Source of the DNA: Pirellula sp.
GTDB taxonomy: Bacteria; Planctomycetota; Planctomycetia; Pirellulales; Pirellulaceae
Reading direction: 5' to 3'
Assembly: GCA_021299695.1 (NCBI GenBank)
Contig: JAJTEK010000018.1
Coordinates: forward strand, 62,001 to 126,000
Length of the DNA stretch: 64,000 nt
Shown in pieces: positions 43,768 to 52,467 of this stretch (the stretch's first letter is position 1; each line of letters starts with the position of its first letter). Under the pieces are notes generated by a model, which worked only from the letters and a program-made list of their open reading frames with translations, was not told the DNA's origin and searched no databases. A program made the position numbers and the translations under genes.

Positions 43768-44467
43768 AACGCTCGATCGCTACGAACTGGAGTCACAACT
43801 CAGTGCACTTAGGCACGAAATCCAAATGGCTGGCAGCGTGAATCTCGAAGCCCTCGAGGAGCTTGAGCAACTCCAATCTCGCTACGACACACTCTCAGGG
43901 CACGAGAAAGACCTACTCGAGACCAAAGCCACCTTGACCAAAACGATGCAGAAGATCGACGTCGACTCCCAGTCGATCTTCCTGGAGACACTCGAAAAAA
44001 TCCGTGTCAATTTCCAAACCCTCTACCGCAAGTCCTTTGGCGGCGGACATGCAGATATCGTCCTGGAGAACCCAGAGGATCCCGATAGCGGTATCGAGAT
44101 CCTAGCGACTCCACCAGGCAAAACCACCTTCAGCAACAACTTGCTCAGCGGCGGAGAAAAGGCCCTGACGGCCGTCTCATTGATCATGGCATTCTTCCAG
44201 CATCGACCGAGTCCCTTTTGTGTGCTCGATGAGGTCGACGCACCGTTTGACGAAGCCAACATCGGACGGTTCGTCAACGTCCTGAACGAATTCCTCGATA
44301 GCACCCGATTCATCATTGTGACGCATAGCAAAAAAACCATGACCGCAGCCGACAGGATCTATGGAATCACCATGCAAGAAAGTGGGGTCTCGCGGCAGGT
44401 CTCGGTGCGGTTCGAAGAGATCCCCGAGCGAGCCGAGGCGGCCCAACACGAAAACAAAGCGGCTTAA
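43703..44467 (+). CDS. smc: SMC C-terminal part in shifted frame
   Basis: Family sequence starts near 43760 (LDKTLDRYELESQLSALRHEI). It includes AGSVNLEALEELEQL, the C-terminal head RKSFGGGHADIVLE, the ABC signature LLSGGEKALTAVSL and Walker B PFCVLDEVDAPFDEAN. The first 18 codons of the open frame are not SMC-like, so this is the downstream half of one interrupted gene and not a separate gene. It ends at TAA 44465-44467. Confidence 0.85.
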   Translation: MRTLNSSKPGWNKNSIPLCLDKTLDRYELESQLSALRHEIQMAGSVNLEALEELEQLQSRYDTLSGHEKDLLETKATLTKTMQKIDVDSQSIFLETLEKIRVNFQTLYRKSFGGGHADIVLENPEDPDSGIEILATPPGKTTFSNNLLSGGEKALTAVSLIMAFFQHRPSPFCVLDEVDAPFDEANIGRFVNVLNEFLDSTRFIIVTHSKKTMTAADRIYGITMQESGVSRQVSVRFEEIPERAEAAQHENKAA

Positions 44468-44482
44468 GAGGCTCAGCGGACT

Positions 44483-44513
44483 TCTTGGAACTTGCGAAAT
44501 TCCAGATTTTTTT
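44483..44513 (+). terminator. Weak terminator candidate after smc
   Basis: TGGAA and TTCCA form a 5-bp stem around a 9-nt loop, followed by GATTTTTTT. It lies 20-45 nt past the smc stop and before fliW. The stem is short, so confidence is low. Confidence 0.35.
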
Positions 44514-44596
44514 CGTGTTCGGCTTAAACCGCTGACGAATCATGCCGAATAAATCGATGGTTTCGTCATCCTACGCAGCTTACCAACTCGCAAACC

Positions 44597-45040
44597 ATGC
44601 AGATCCAATCGACACGCTTTGGCCAACTAGAAATCAGTCACTCGGACCTGATTTTCATGCCCCATGGCTTGATCGGATTCGAGGAATACCGCCACTGGGT
44701 CCTGCTCGCCTCGAAAGAAAGCGAGGAACTCGCTTGGCTACAGTCGGTCGCCCTGAGCCATGTCGCACTCCCGATGATCAGTCCGCGCAGATTCGTCCCG
44801 AACTATCGGCTCCAAGTCCAACGCAGGGATCTGGATTTGCTTCAGATGCACGCCAAGGACCAAGTGTATGTTTTGGCATCGCTGAGCAAGCAAGGCAACC
44901 ACTGGACAACGAACCTAAAGAGCCCTGTGATTCTGAACTCCACACGCCGCTTGGCCGTCCAGGTCATCGTCATCGACGATCAACCCCTTAGCCAACCGAT
45001 CATCCTGACCGATGCCCTCGAGCTTCACAAAGCGGCATAA
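44597..45040 (+). CDS. fliW: Flagellar assembly factor FliW
   Basis: FliW binds flagellin and antagonises CsrA in other bacteria. The 147-residue protein has the family opening IQSTRFGQLEISHSDLIFMPHGLIGFEEYRHWVLL (trimmed) and the C-terminal NLKSPVILNSTRRLAVQVI. It starts 129 nt after smc and converges with surE. csrA, the usual neighbour, is not seen next to it. With the FlgI-like gene it forms a loose pair of flagellum-related families around smc. Confidence 0.9.
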   Translation: MQIQSTRFGQLEISHSDLIFMPHGLIGFEEYRHWVLLASKESEELAWLQSVALSHVALPMISPRRFVPNYRLQVQRRDLDLLQMHAKDQVYVLASLSKQGNHWTTNLKSPVILNSTRRLAVQVIVIDDQPLSQPIILTDALELHKAA

Positions 45041-45050
45041 AATCAACCGC

Positions 45051-45794
45051 TTAAAATTTGCTGCTTAACCGTGTCGCAGTGATCTGCCCGGAGAAGCACA
45101 CCGCTACGTCGAGCAACTCGCTGCGGGGACGCTCTTGGTAATTGCTCCGGTACTTTAACCACTGCGCCGGATCCGAACGGCCCTGATCCGAAGACTCTTG
45201 ATCCACACAGGCAAAATCGTACGTGAGCATTTGAGGCTCTGGACGGCATTGCACCAGAGGCAAATCGACTCGCGTGCTCTCGACGACCGGCAAGTTGATG
45301 TTCCAAAACTCGGTAGGCTCAAGCTCAAGCGATTGAAGATGCCTCCACGCGTGGATCGCACGAAGAGCCGTAAGATCCCAGTGCCTCGGTCGGTCCCTGC
45401 GAAGATACTGTGAAATCGCCATCGATTTCAAGCCCATCAAGGACGCCTCGCGCGCCCCGGCCACCGTGCCGCTGTAGTGAATATCGACTCCGAGATTCCC
45501 CCCCTCATTGACCCCCGAAAGCACCCACTTGGGACGGATCCGCAGATGCTTGATCGCCACGCGGATGCAATCGGCAGGAGTTCCAGAGACTTTCCAACTG
45601 ACCGAATCGATCTGCACTACCTGCAGGGCCTCAGCCGTCGTCACACCGTGCGAGCAGCAACTGCGGACCGTGTCGGGCGCGACCATGGCCATCGTACCGA
45701 TCGCCCCGATGGCCTGCCCCAGAGCTTGTAGCCCATAGGCATCGATCCCATCGTCATTGGTAAGTAGAAAGTCGACTTCCAGGTCCCTCAGCAC
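45051..45794 (-). CDS. surE: 5'/3'-nucleotidase SurE
   Basis: SurE dephosphorylates nucleoside monophosphates. The 247-residue protein has FLLTNDDGIDAYGL with the metal-binding DD (about 14-15), VSGTPADCIRVAI, and SGVNEGGNLGVDIHYSGTVAGAREA, all hallmark segments. The start overlaps the end of the upstream isomerase-like gene by 7 nt, suggesting coupling. Confidence 0.93.
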   Translation of the reverse strand: MLRDLEVDFLLTNDDGIDAYGLQALGQAIGAIGTMAMVAPDTVRSCCSHGVTTAEALQVVQIDSVSWKVSGTPADCIRVAIKHLRIRPKWVLSGVNEGGNLGVDIHYSGTVAGAREASLMGLKSMAISQYLRRDRPRHWDLTALRAIHAWRHLQSLELEPTEFWNINLPVVESTRVDLPLVQCRPEPQMLTYDFACVDQESSDQGRSDPAQWLKYRSNYQERPRSELLDVAVCFSGQITATRLSSKF

Positions 45795-46633
45795 GTGAGC
45801 CTCAAAAGGGTTTGGTGAGAGGTCTCCAAAAGGTGGTCGTAATCGTATTCCTCGACATCTTCACCCAGAAGCTCGACCTCGTAATAGCCCTGGTAGCCGC
45901 TGTTCTCGATCGTTTGGATGATCGGTGCGATCGGAACACGGCCATGCCCCAAAAGGCAGCGATTCTGCAATCCGTTGGGGATCGATTTGGAATCACCGCA
46001 TTGAACGAGTCGGATCTGAGGCGTAATCTCAGGAAGCCAATCGAGGACCCGCGGATCTTGGGCCATGTGATAGCAATCAAAGACGATACCCAAATTGCTC
46101 TGGTCGATCGACGAGAGAACCTCGAGCGTCTCGGGAATGTTCGTCAAGAATGAGAAATTCTGGGCGCACCCTGAATGCATCGGCTCGAGGGCCAGTTGCA
46201 CTCCCAACGCAGCGGCCTGCTGCGCGACCTCTTTGAGGGCAGAGACGAGCAACCGGCGCACATGGCTCCGCGTGTGCCCAGCCCTAGAGCCGGCCAGAAT
46301 CACCAAGCAATCGGCTTGCAAGTCCGATGCAACATGCACCGCATCGAGCGCATCGCACAGGGACTCCGCATGCGATCGACCCTCAAAGCCGGTAAAGCCA
46401 CCAGCCCAATGAAGCGACGAAACACTCATTCCTAACTCGTCGAGAAGTTGGCGACCCTTCGATTCGCCAAAGTCCGAAAGCTTGTCCCGCCATATCCCGA
46501 TGGCCCGATAACCGTGATCCCTGTACCGAATCACATCGTCCTCGAAACTCCATCGCATGGTGGAAAGCTCAAGCACCGACAGACGTTCTCTCCAGAGCTT
46601 ATCCATACAGGTTTTCCACCATTGCTGTTCCAT
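45788..46633 (-). CDS. Sugar phosphate isomerase/epimerase-like TIM barrel
   Basis: A 281-residue xylose-isomerase-like barrel (AP endonuclease 2 superfamily). Likely metal ligands appear in LALEPMHSG, GIVFDCYHMAQDP, QCGDSKSI and YYEVELLGED. ATG 46633 or the ATG nine codons later (46606) may be the start. It overlaps surE by 7 nt. The substrate is unknown. Confidence 0.83.
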   Translation of the reverse strand: MEQQWWKTCMDKLWRERLSVLELSTMRWSFEDDVIRYRDHGYRAIGIWRDKLSDFGESKGRQLLDELGMSVSSLHWAGGFTGFEGRSHAESLCDALDAVHVASDLQADCLVILAGSRAGHTRSHVRRLLVSALKEVAQQAAALGVQLALEPMHSGCAQNFSFLTNIPETLEVLSSIDQSNLGIVFDCYHMAQDPRVLDWLPEITPQIRLVQCGDSKSIPNGLQNRCLLGHGRVPIAPIIQTIENSGYQGYYEVELLGEDVEEYDYDHLLETSHQTLLRLTC

Positions 46634-46951
46634 GCGGCAAGCGGTCTGTGCAACGCTTCACCGACGCTTTCTGACGCCCAACGTTGCGTTGGCCAAACAG
46701 TATGCCCAGCCAGTGGCTTTCCGTAAAGATAGGCAAACAACCTTGAGCAGCCTGCATAAAAACCGGGCAGCACCACAAGGTTCGTGGCCCAATGGACCGG
46801 AAAGCCCAAAAGTCTTGGTCTTTTTTCGATGCCCTCGCATCGCATGCAAGCTCCGAACTACCCCAGAAAAGTCAATAAAAAATGACTTCTAAAAATTCAC
46901 AATCAGCAACTGTAAAAAACGCTACCAAAAAACCCCAAAGCTTGGACCCAA
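46634..46951. other. Gene-free region upstream of a sigma-54-type promoter
   Basis: Several short overlapping frames on both strands show no family sequence. The region is relatively AT-rich toward 46860-46940 and leads into the -24/-12 element at 46952. Upstream activator sites are expected for such promoters, but I cannot identify one. Confidence 0.4.
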
Positions 46952-46969
46952 TTGGCACGCCAAGTGCAT
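46952..46969 (+). promoter_or_regulatory. Sigma-54-type -24/-12 promoter
   Basis: TTGGCACG-CCAAG-TGCAT matches the sigma-54 pattern TTGGCACG-N4-TTGCA except for one base, with correct spacing between the GG and GC pairs. Transcription would start near 46980. Confidence 0.65.
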
Positions 46970-46979
46970 CTCCTTACCG

Positions 46980-47111
46980 GTATCAAACTCTCAGGTTGAA
47001 GACCGACCCTGGGACACTTGAGTAGACGGACACTGAAAAAATCGCGGTGGATTGGGATCGGCTGGAAGAGGGAGAGGACTTTCAGCTGGTTTCACCCACC
47101 GCGTTTTTTTT
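46980..47111 (+). ncRNA. Candidate short sigma-54-driven transcript
   Basis: This interval lies between a -24/-12 promoter and a strong intrinsic terminator at 47043-47111. It would give an RNA of about 130 nt. The only open frame through it is the 5' extension of the lnt frame, which shows no Lnt sequence. It could be a small RNA or an attenuated leader of lnt. Confidence 0.45.
47043..47111 (+). terminator. Strong intrinsic terminator or attenuator
   Basis: CGCGGTGG (47043-47050) pairs with CCACCGCG (47096-47103). Inside, GCTGGAAG pairs with CTTTCAGC using one G-T pair. Eight T follow at 47104-47111. The element sits upstream of the likely lnt start. Confidence 0.75.
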
Positions 47112-47215
47112 CGTTCCAACTCATCTTCAAATCTTCGAGCATTGCGTCTAGTATCCATCCTGCGAGTCGTTCAAGAGAGGCGACATCCGTCGAGCGATGC
47201 GAGCGGGGGTGGGAT

Positions 47216-48949
47216 TTGGAATCGAACGATAAATCAGGCGCTCTGGCGGAGCGATCGCGTCATTTTCTTTGGTGTTCCCTTGCCTGCTGCCTGACGTATT
47301 ATCTGGCGCAACCCCCGATCGCTTTCCCGATCTTGGCATGGGTCGCCTGTGGGATTTTTTCCTACATCGTCGCTCAGTATCCAACGGTAACACGTCGCGA
47401 TCACTGGATCGCTTGGGGCGCTGCGAGTCTGATGTGGCTGTTTCTCTTGCAAGGGATCCGTTTGGCGTTCTGGCCTCTGACAGCCGGTTGGATCGCCTTG
47501 TCGTTGTACTTGGCGGTCTACTTTCCCGTTTCGCTCTCGATCGCAAGAAGTCTTCACCATCGGTACCGGTTCCCCTTGGCCCTGGCATGTGCGATCGGTT
47601 GGACGAGCGCCGAGCTGCTTCGCTCCTACGTCATCACTGGATTTACCCCTTGCGCGCTTGCCCATTCGCAAACCCCTTGGCCGATCGTTCTGCAGATCGC
47701 CAGTCACTTGGGCACCTACGGCGTGGGCTTCATGATGATGCTCAGCATGGGCTGGTTGGTCGATGTGTTTCTCGAGGCTCGGCGGGGCAAGTCTCCTCCG
47801 GTTTTCTGGGTCTTGGCCCACGCCCACGCGTTGATTCGGGTCGTGATCTTTGGTTGGTTTCTCCTGGGCTATGGAGCTTGGACTGCTAGGGAACGCCACA
47901 TCCGACAGATGGAACCGATCAAGCCCTTGGGGCGTATTGTCTTGATCCAAGACCACATGCCAACGATGTTCGATGCGACCCCCGAATCGATCGAAGAAGG
48001 CTGGCTCAGTTACGAGATAACGACCCAAAGAGCGATCGAAGCGATACGCCAGGACGGTGCCAAAGGGGCAAACCCCGATGCATCGAAAATCGACTTGCTC
48101 GTCTGGCCCGAGAGCATCTACTCGGGGCTGGCGCCGACGATGATTTGGGATCGAGGCCAAAGTGCTCCGGCAACCTTGGGCATGGACCGCGAGCAATTGG
48201 AGATCGCCTTTGGAAATCTGGAACGAGCCAACGCAATGAAACTCCGTCGGCTGCGATTGGCCAGCGGTGGTCCCCTGCCGAATCTATTGGTAGGGACCGA
48301 CGTGATCGACATCCGCAATGGGGCCATGGACCGCTACAACAGCGCCGTGTGGATCGGCAATTCGGGCCAGCCGATCGATTACTATGCTAAGTCCCACTTG
48401 GTGATGTTCGGGGAGTACATCCCAGTTCTATCCTGGTTCCCATCGATCATGCAGTCGATCGGACTGGCGACGCTCAGTGCGGGCAAGGAGCCGAAGGCTT
48501 GGGAGTTGGCTTCAGGCCGTCGCGTGATGACCAACGTCTGTTTCGAGGATACGGTTCCGCATTTGATGCGATCCCAAGTCCAACGATTGACGGCCCAGGG
48601 CAAGGCCCCCGATGTGATGATCAACATCTCCAACGATGGATGGTTTCGCGGGTCGAGCATTCTAGACCATCATCTCAACAGCGCGATCCTGACGGCCGTT
48701 GAAAACAGGATCCCGGTGCTCGTAGCGGCCAACACCGGCATCACGGCTTGGATCGATGGCGATGGCCGAGTGATCAAGCGATTGCCGAAGATGGATGCTG
48801 GCTGGTTGGTCGCAGAGCCCATCCCCGATGGGCGCAGTGGCTGGTGGAGTACCTGGGGTGATTGGCCTGCCAAGTTCGTTTCACTCATCGGCCTGCTCCC
48901 GAGCACCCTGTGGATCGCGCGACGCTGGTTTTCCAAAAGAATAACTTGA
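47216..48949 (+). CDS. lnt: Apolipoprotein N-acyltransferase
   Basis: Lnt adds the third acyl chain to lipoproteins in the inner membrane. N-terminal helices are followed by a nitrilase-like domain with the catalytic Glu in DLLVWPESIYSG, Lys in YAKSHLVMFGEYIP and Cys in MTNVCFEDTVP. The open frame reaches back to 47018, but that part crosses the terminator at 47043-47111 and is not Lnt-like. TTG 47216 is the most likely start (577 residues). The family call is secure; the start is not. Confidence 0.88.
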   Translation: MESNDKSGALAERSRHFLWCSLACCLTYYLAQPPIAFPILAWVACGIFSYIVAQYPTVTRRDHWIAWGAASLMWLFLLQGIRLAFWPLTAGWIALSLYLAVYFPVSLSIARSLHHRYRFPLALACAIGWTSAELLRSYVITGFTPCALAHSQTPWPIVLQIASHLGTYGVGFMMMLSMGWLVDVFLEARRGKSPPVFWVLAHAHALIRVVIFGWFLLGYGAWTARERHIRQMEPIKPLGRIVLIQDHMPTMFDATPESIEEGWLSYEITTQRAIEAIRQDGAKGANPDASKIDLLVWPESIYSGLAPTMIWDRGQSAPATLGMDREQLEIAFGNLERANAMKLRRLRLASGGPLPNLLVGTDVIDIRNGAMDRYNSAVWIGNSGQPIDYYAKSHLVMFGEYIPVLSWFPSIMQSIGLATLSAGKEPKAWELASGRRVMTNVCFEDTVPHLMRSQVQRLTAQGKAPDVMINISNDGWFRGSSILDHHLNSAILTAVENRIPVLVAANTGITAWIDGDGRVIKRLPKMDAGWLVAEPIPDGRSGWWSTWGDWPAKFVSLIGLLPSTLWIARRWFSKRIT

Positions 48950-48973
48950 AATCCCAGCAGAGGATCGGTCTGT

Positions 48974-50062
48974 TCAATCGCAGAGCCATCGCATCCAAGC
49001 TTCAATGCCGTAGTTTCGATCCGGGTCGAGTCGACTCAGAATGCCATAAGTGCAAGCGAGAAACAACAACGCAAGGAAAATCGAGGTTGAGATCGGCAGG
49101 GCATTCATCCAAAAATGGGTCGGCTCGAAGCCACTGGAAAGACCGTAGATCCAAAGGGGCCACAAGTGAACGATATGATGCAGGATGTAAACGGTTAGCG
49201 AGTAACGACTGAACATCCTCGCGATATCGAACCAACCCTTCCATCGCAAAGCCTGCGGATTCTGATCGATCCATCGGTGCGACAACCCCAACATAGCCAA
49301 AGTCATCCCCAACATTCCAAGCACGTACTCAATCGTCGGCGGGAACATGGTCCAGCCTCCGAAGTAATTCTTGCCGATCGGGTCGGGCAAATGAATGCGA
49401 AATCGAATCGCAAGCAGCGATAAGGCGATCAATACGGCCCCGAGCCAAACCAAGGTCCATGGCGAGACTCGCGATTCGTCGGCATCGATCGGGGCAAAAA
49501 GCTTAGCGGCTGCAACATACCCGCAGAGAGAAAAAGCGATCCAAGGGAAGATTGGAAAGTAACCCGTACACAAAAAGCCTATCAACAGGTCCGACAAAGT
49601 GAAATCGCATTCGAAGTATCTGTTTTGCCAATAGGATGCATAGTCGGCTTGGCCCCGCAGAATAGGACTTATCAGCAACCCTATCGCAGCACCAAGCGCT
49701 GCGATAGGCAGAGGCAATCGTCGGAATCCGTCGAGCAGAATCAGAGCCGTTCCCACAAACGTCAAGACATCCCAATTGAAGGTATCCTCGGGAAGCCAAA
49801 CAAAAATATTGAACAGAAAACCGATACCAATGACAAACAATCCACGACGCACCGAGACCTTGGAGATCTCTTCTTGACTTTTACCTCGTGCCACCTGGCC
49901 TTGGACCCAAAGATAATAACTCACGGCGCTGAGGAACGCGAACAGAGGTGCTCCAAAGCCCGTCAGGGGCGAAACATATCCCGAAAGGTTCTCACCGAAA
50001 TGCACCAGCACCATTACGAAAATAGCGAACGTACGCAGGACATCAATCGAGGCAAATCGCAT
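48974..50062 (-). CDS. DUF1624 (HGSNAT-like) membrane acyltransferase
   Basis: A 362-residue protein with about ten helices. The opening RFASIDVLRTFAIFVMVLVHFGENLSG matches the HGSNAT/DUF1624 acyltransferase family, in which a membrane histidine carries the acyl group. A later YILHHIVHLWPLW segment is typical. It starts 6 nt after the DUF155-like gene and is probably the third gene of a minus-strand operon. The acceptor is likely a surface glycan, by inference. Confidence 0.8.
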   Translation of the reverse strand: MRFASIDVLRTFAIFVMVLVHFGENLSGYVSPLTGFGAPLFAFLSAVSYYLWVQGQVARGKSQEEISKVSVRRGLFVIGIGFLFNIFVWLPEDTFNWDVLTFVGTALILLDGFRRLPLPIAALGAAIGLLISPILRGQADYASYWQNRYFECDFTLSDLLIGFLCTGYFPIFPWIAFSLCGYVAAAKLFAPIDADESRVSPWTLVWLGAVLIALSLLAIRFRIHLPDPIGKNYFGGWTMFPPTIEYVLGMLGMTLAMLGLSHRWIDQNPQALRWKGWFDIARMFSRYSLTVYILHHIVHLWPLWIYGLSSGFEPTHFWMNALPISTSIFLALLFLACTYGILSRLDPDRNYGIEAWMRWLCD

Positions 50063-50068
50063 CGTGGA

Positions 50069-51073
50069 CTATTTCGCTGGCGTTCGAGTGGAGTCTGCAG
50101 GCGGTAAAGCCCAAGCAGATGCGGTGACTGCAGGTACGGTGACTGCAGGTACGGTGACTGCAGGTACGGTGACTGCAGGTACGGTCACTGCAGGTACGGT
50201 ACTCGCAGGGGCCAAGCTCGTGATCGATTCAAAAGCACTCAGCAACAGTTGCGCAACCAATAGCAAAATGATCGTCCATTCGAGCATGTGCCCTGTGCGG
50301 GCGAGTTTAAAATCGCTCGATCGTTGACCACACATTTCGTAGACATGCTCAAAGACCTCAAGCTGTTCGCCGAGAAATTCATGACGATGCATCATCCGAG
50401 TTCGCTCCCGGAACCGCTCTGCAATCTGGCTGGCCAAGGTGGGTGGATGCAGATGAGGTGAATAGACAAATGGCCCCAAGCGAGCCAATCGCGCTCGCAA
50501 CATAGCCACTTGTTGGAATCGCTGTTGAAGCGATTTTTGCTTGCCCAGCGAATTCTCATGAAACTCAAAAGCCAGAGGAATGTCTGTCTCCATCGCCGGC
50601 CAGCATTCACCCAGAGCGCGTTCGATCCTCCTGAGTTCGGATTCGTAGTAGTAAACTTCAACCACCGCAAGCCTGAGCGACTCGAGGCGCTCAGGTGCAC
50701 CCAGGATCGCACATCGCTGCGGGGTCCAGCAAATCTGAGTTCCCTGAAAGGTCATCCACTGAGCGGTCGAAGCCTTTGAAACTTCCGATGCCTCGACCCA
50801 ATGCTGAACCTGTCCCAAGCTCTCGTTTGGACTCCGTTGACTTTGAACATCCGTTGCACTAGGGGAAGTCGGAATGACCAACAGTGTCACCACCTCTTTT
50901 TGACTTTCGTTCGATGCTGCGTCCTTGGCAAGGATCACTGCATTTTGGTTGATCGGGGGCAAGAAACTCAGCAATACCTCCTGACCCGCCAAAGGCTTGT
51001 CCGTAAACGCAATGCGTTGAAGGACCGCACCTTCGGGCAACGTGGCCATTCGGTTCATTTCGTCTGCAATCAT
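50069..51073 (-). CDS. RMD1/YagE (DUF155)-like membrane protein
   Basis: A 334-residue protein. The middle has VVEVYYYESELRRIERALGECWPAM, and a late helical segment EQLEVFEHVYEMCGQR leads into a single membrane helix (MLEWTIILLLVAQLLLS), matching the RMD1/DUF155 pattern near its C-terminus. After the helix comes a Pro/Val/Thr tail with five PAVTV units encoded by a 15-bp tandem repeat. It overlaps the upstream oxidoreductase by 4 nt. The biochemical role of the family in bacteria is not established. Confidence 0.65.
   Translation of the reverse strand: MIADEMNRMATLPEGAVLQRIAFTDKPLAGQEVLLSFLPPINQNAVILAKDAASNESQKEVVTLLVIPTSPSATDVQSQRSPNESLGQVQHWVEASEVSKASTAQWMTFQGTQICWTPQRCAILGAPERLESLRLAVVEVYYYESELRRIERALGECWPAMETDIPLAFEFHENSLGKQKSLQQRFQQVAMLRARLARLGPFVYSPHLHPPTLASQIAERFRERTRMMHRHEFLGEQLEVFEHVYEMCGQRSSDFKLARTGHMLEWTIILLLVAQLLLSAFESITSLAPASTVPAVTVPAVTVPAVTVPAVTVPAVTASAWALPPADSTRTPAK
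50123..50197. repeat. Five 15-bp tandem repeats in a CDS
   Basis: GGTGACTGCAGGTAC occurs five times in perfect register (50123, 50138, 50153, 50168, 50183). The first four are identical and the fifth has one G to C change. A degenerate copy follows. On the minus strand it encodes PAVTV repeats in the tail of the DUF155-like protein. Near-identity suggests recent expansion. Confidence 0.95.
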
Positions 51074-52467
51074 CGATGGTCACTTTCTGAAAAATCCGTC
51101 AATCGCGATGCCAACCACGCCCCTACGTATTGCGCCGAATCGAGCACGCCATTCAAAGTCGAATCAAATAAATAATCCCCAACCACAAATAAATTGGGAT
51201 GGTCCTTAGGCTCGGGTTGATGCCGTCGATCCAGGTTCATCATCTGCAAGCCACCGGGGATAGCATTGACTGCACCGATCCAGCGATGGACGCGTGCCTC
51301 GAGCATCATGTGCCGCCCATGCTGCAAAAAGCCTGGGAGTGAATCCAAGGCTTGGTTGACGAGTTCCTCGTCGGTGCATGCACTCATGTCCTCGGCCGCC
51401 TGGCCAGCCAAAAGCCAACCAAGCACTCCTTGGGTTGTATTCGGATCCCGCGAAGATTCGTCGTACAAGCAGCACCCTCCGAATCGATCGAGCATCCAGT
51501 AAGAATCCGCGCAGGAACTGTGCCAAAACGGCCTTTCGAATAAAATGGTGATCCTCAAGTAATGCGCAGGAAAATTGTAGTGCGCATGATGGGAACGCAT
51601 GGCAGCCTCAAGCCTCTTGCCGGGATAGGTCACCGACTCAAGACGATTATGAGGCAGCGCAATGACAATAAAATCGAAGTCGTCTTCCCTCGGCTCTTTT
51701 TGGACAAGCGAGGTCACACGCAGCTTAGACCCGATCCTCTCGATGGTTTGTACCGGGCACTCAAGGCGTAGGTCAGCGTCGATTCGGGCTGCTAGCTCCC
51801 GAACAAGACGCTCGTTTCCACCCTCGATGCCGTACAGGTGCATATAGGCAGGATCGTTCATCAAGTAATTCTGAAGTCCGTAGGCGATACTCGTCTTGGC
51901 AGGCTCGGTCGCTAGATCGCTATGGATCATTTTTTCAATGTACTCATGAGCCACCGGCTCACCGACATTCGCAAGCACCGAATCGAAACGTCGTTCCTCT
52001 ACAGGCTCAGTCGCACCCTCGGGATGGTCGGAGTAGTAGAACTCCAGGGGAGTCATCCGATCTTTCGCCCACCGATCGAACTGCAGAAACGATCGGTAAG
52101 CCGCCGAGCCTAATTGCTCGCGAATGTCATCGAGGTTGCCCAAAACCCGGTCGTTCATGACCACTGAGGCCCCACCCATCGGACGCATGGGCAGCCCGAG
52201 TTCCTCGATCAGATCCCGGAGAGGATCGTCATCGAAATGCGAATAGCCATAGAATTCCGCCGCACCAGCTTCGTAGCGAACAGGATACGCATCAAACTGT
52301 GGTGTCTGGATTTTACCTCCAAGGCGGCTACTGGCCTCATAAAGAACCACATTCAACGGGCAACTGGCTAACTTCTGCAGCATGTAAGTGGTCATGAGGC
52401 CTCCAGGGCCTCCTCCCACAACACCTATTTTTGGAATATGCGTGAATCGAAGTTGCTGTTTTTTCAT
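51070..52467 (-). CDS. FAD-dependent amine oxidase-like oxidoreductase
   Basis: A 465-residue flavoprotein. The FAD-binding GGGPGG (18-23) is in KIGVVGGGPGGLMTTYML, followed by VVLYEASSRLGGKIQT, the usual second part of this fold. A C-terminal NLFVVGDYLFDSTLNGVLDSAQYVGAWLASRL (trimmed) fits the amine oxidase/protoporphyrinogen oxidase-like superfamily. It starts a probable three-gene minus-strand operon. The substrate is unknown. Confidence 0.87.
   Translation of the reverse strand: MKKQQLRFTHIPKIGVVGGGPGGLMTTYMLQKLASCPLNVVLYEASSRLGGKIQTPQFDAYPVRYEAGAAEFYGYSHFDDDPLRDLIEELGLPMRPMGGASVVMNDRVLGNLDDIREQLGSAAYRSFLQFDRWAKDRMTPLEFYYSDHPEGATEPVEERRFDSVLANVGEPVAHEYIEKMIHSDLATEPAKTSIAYGLQNYLMNDPAYMHLYGIEGGNERLVRELAARIDADLRLECPVQTIERIGSKLRVTSLVQKEPREDDFDFIVIALPHNRLESVTYPGKRLEAAMRSHHAHYNFPAHYLRITILFERPFWHSSCADSYWMLDRFGGCCLYDESSRDPNTTQGVLGWLLAGQAAEDMSACTDEELVNQALDSLPGFLQHGRHMMLEARVHRWIGAVNAIPGGLQMMNLDRRHQPEPKDHPNLFVVGDYLFDSTLNGVLDSAQYVGAWLASRLTDFSESDHR

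Noticed and set aside
47018-47215. First 66 codons of the long lnt frame as part of Lnt
   Set aside because: They run across an intrinsic terminator with eight T and show no Lnt-like sequence.
50123-50197. Tandem 15-bp repeats as a CRISPR array
   Set aside because: Units are contiguous without spacers, keep the reading frame and encode PAVTV.
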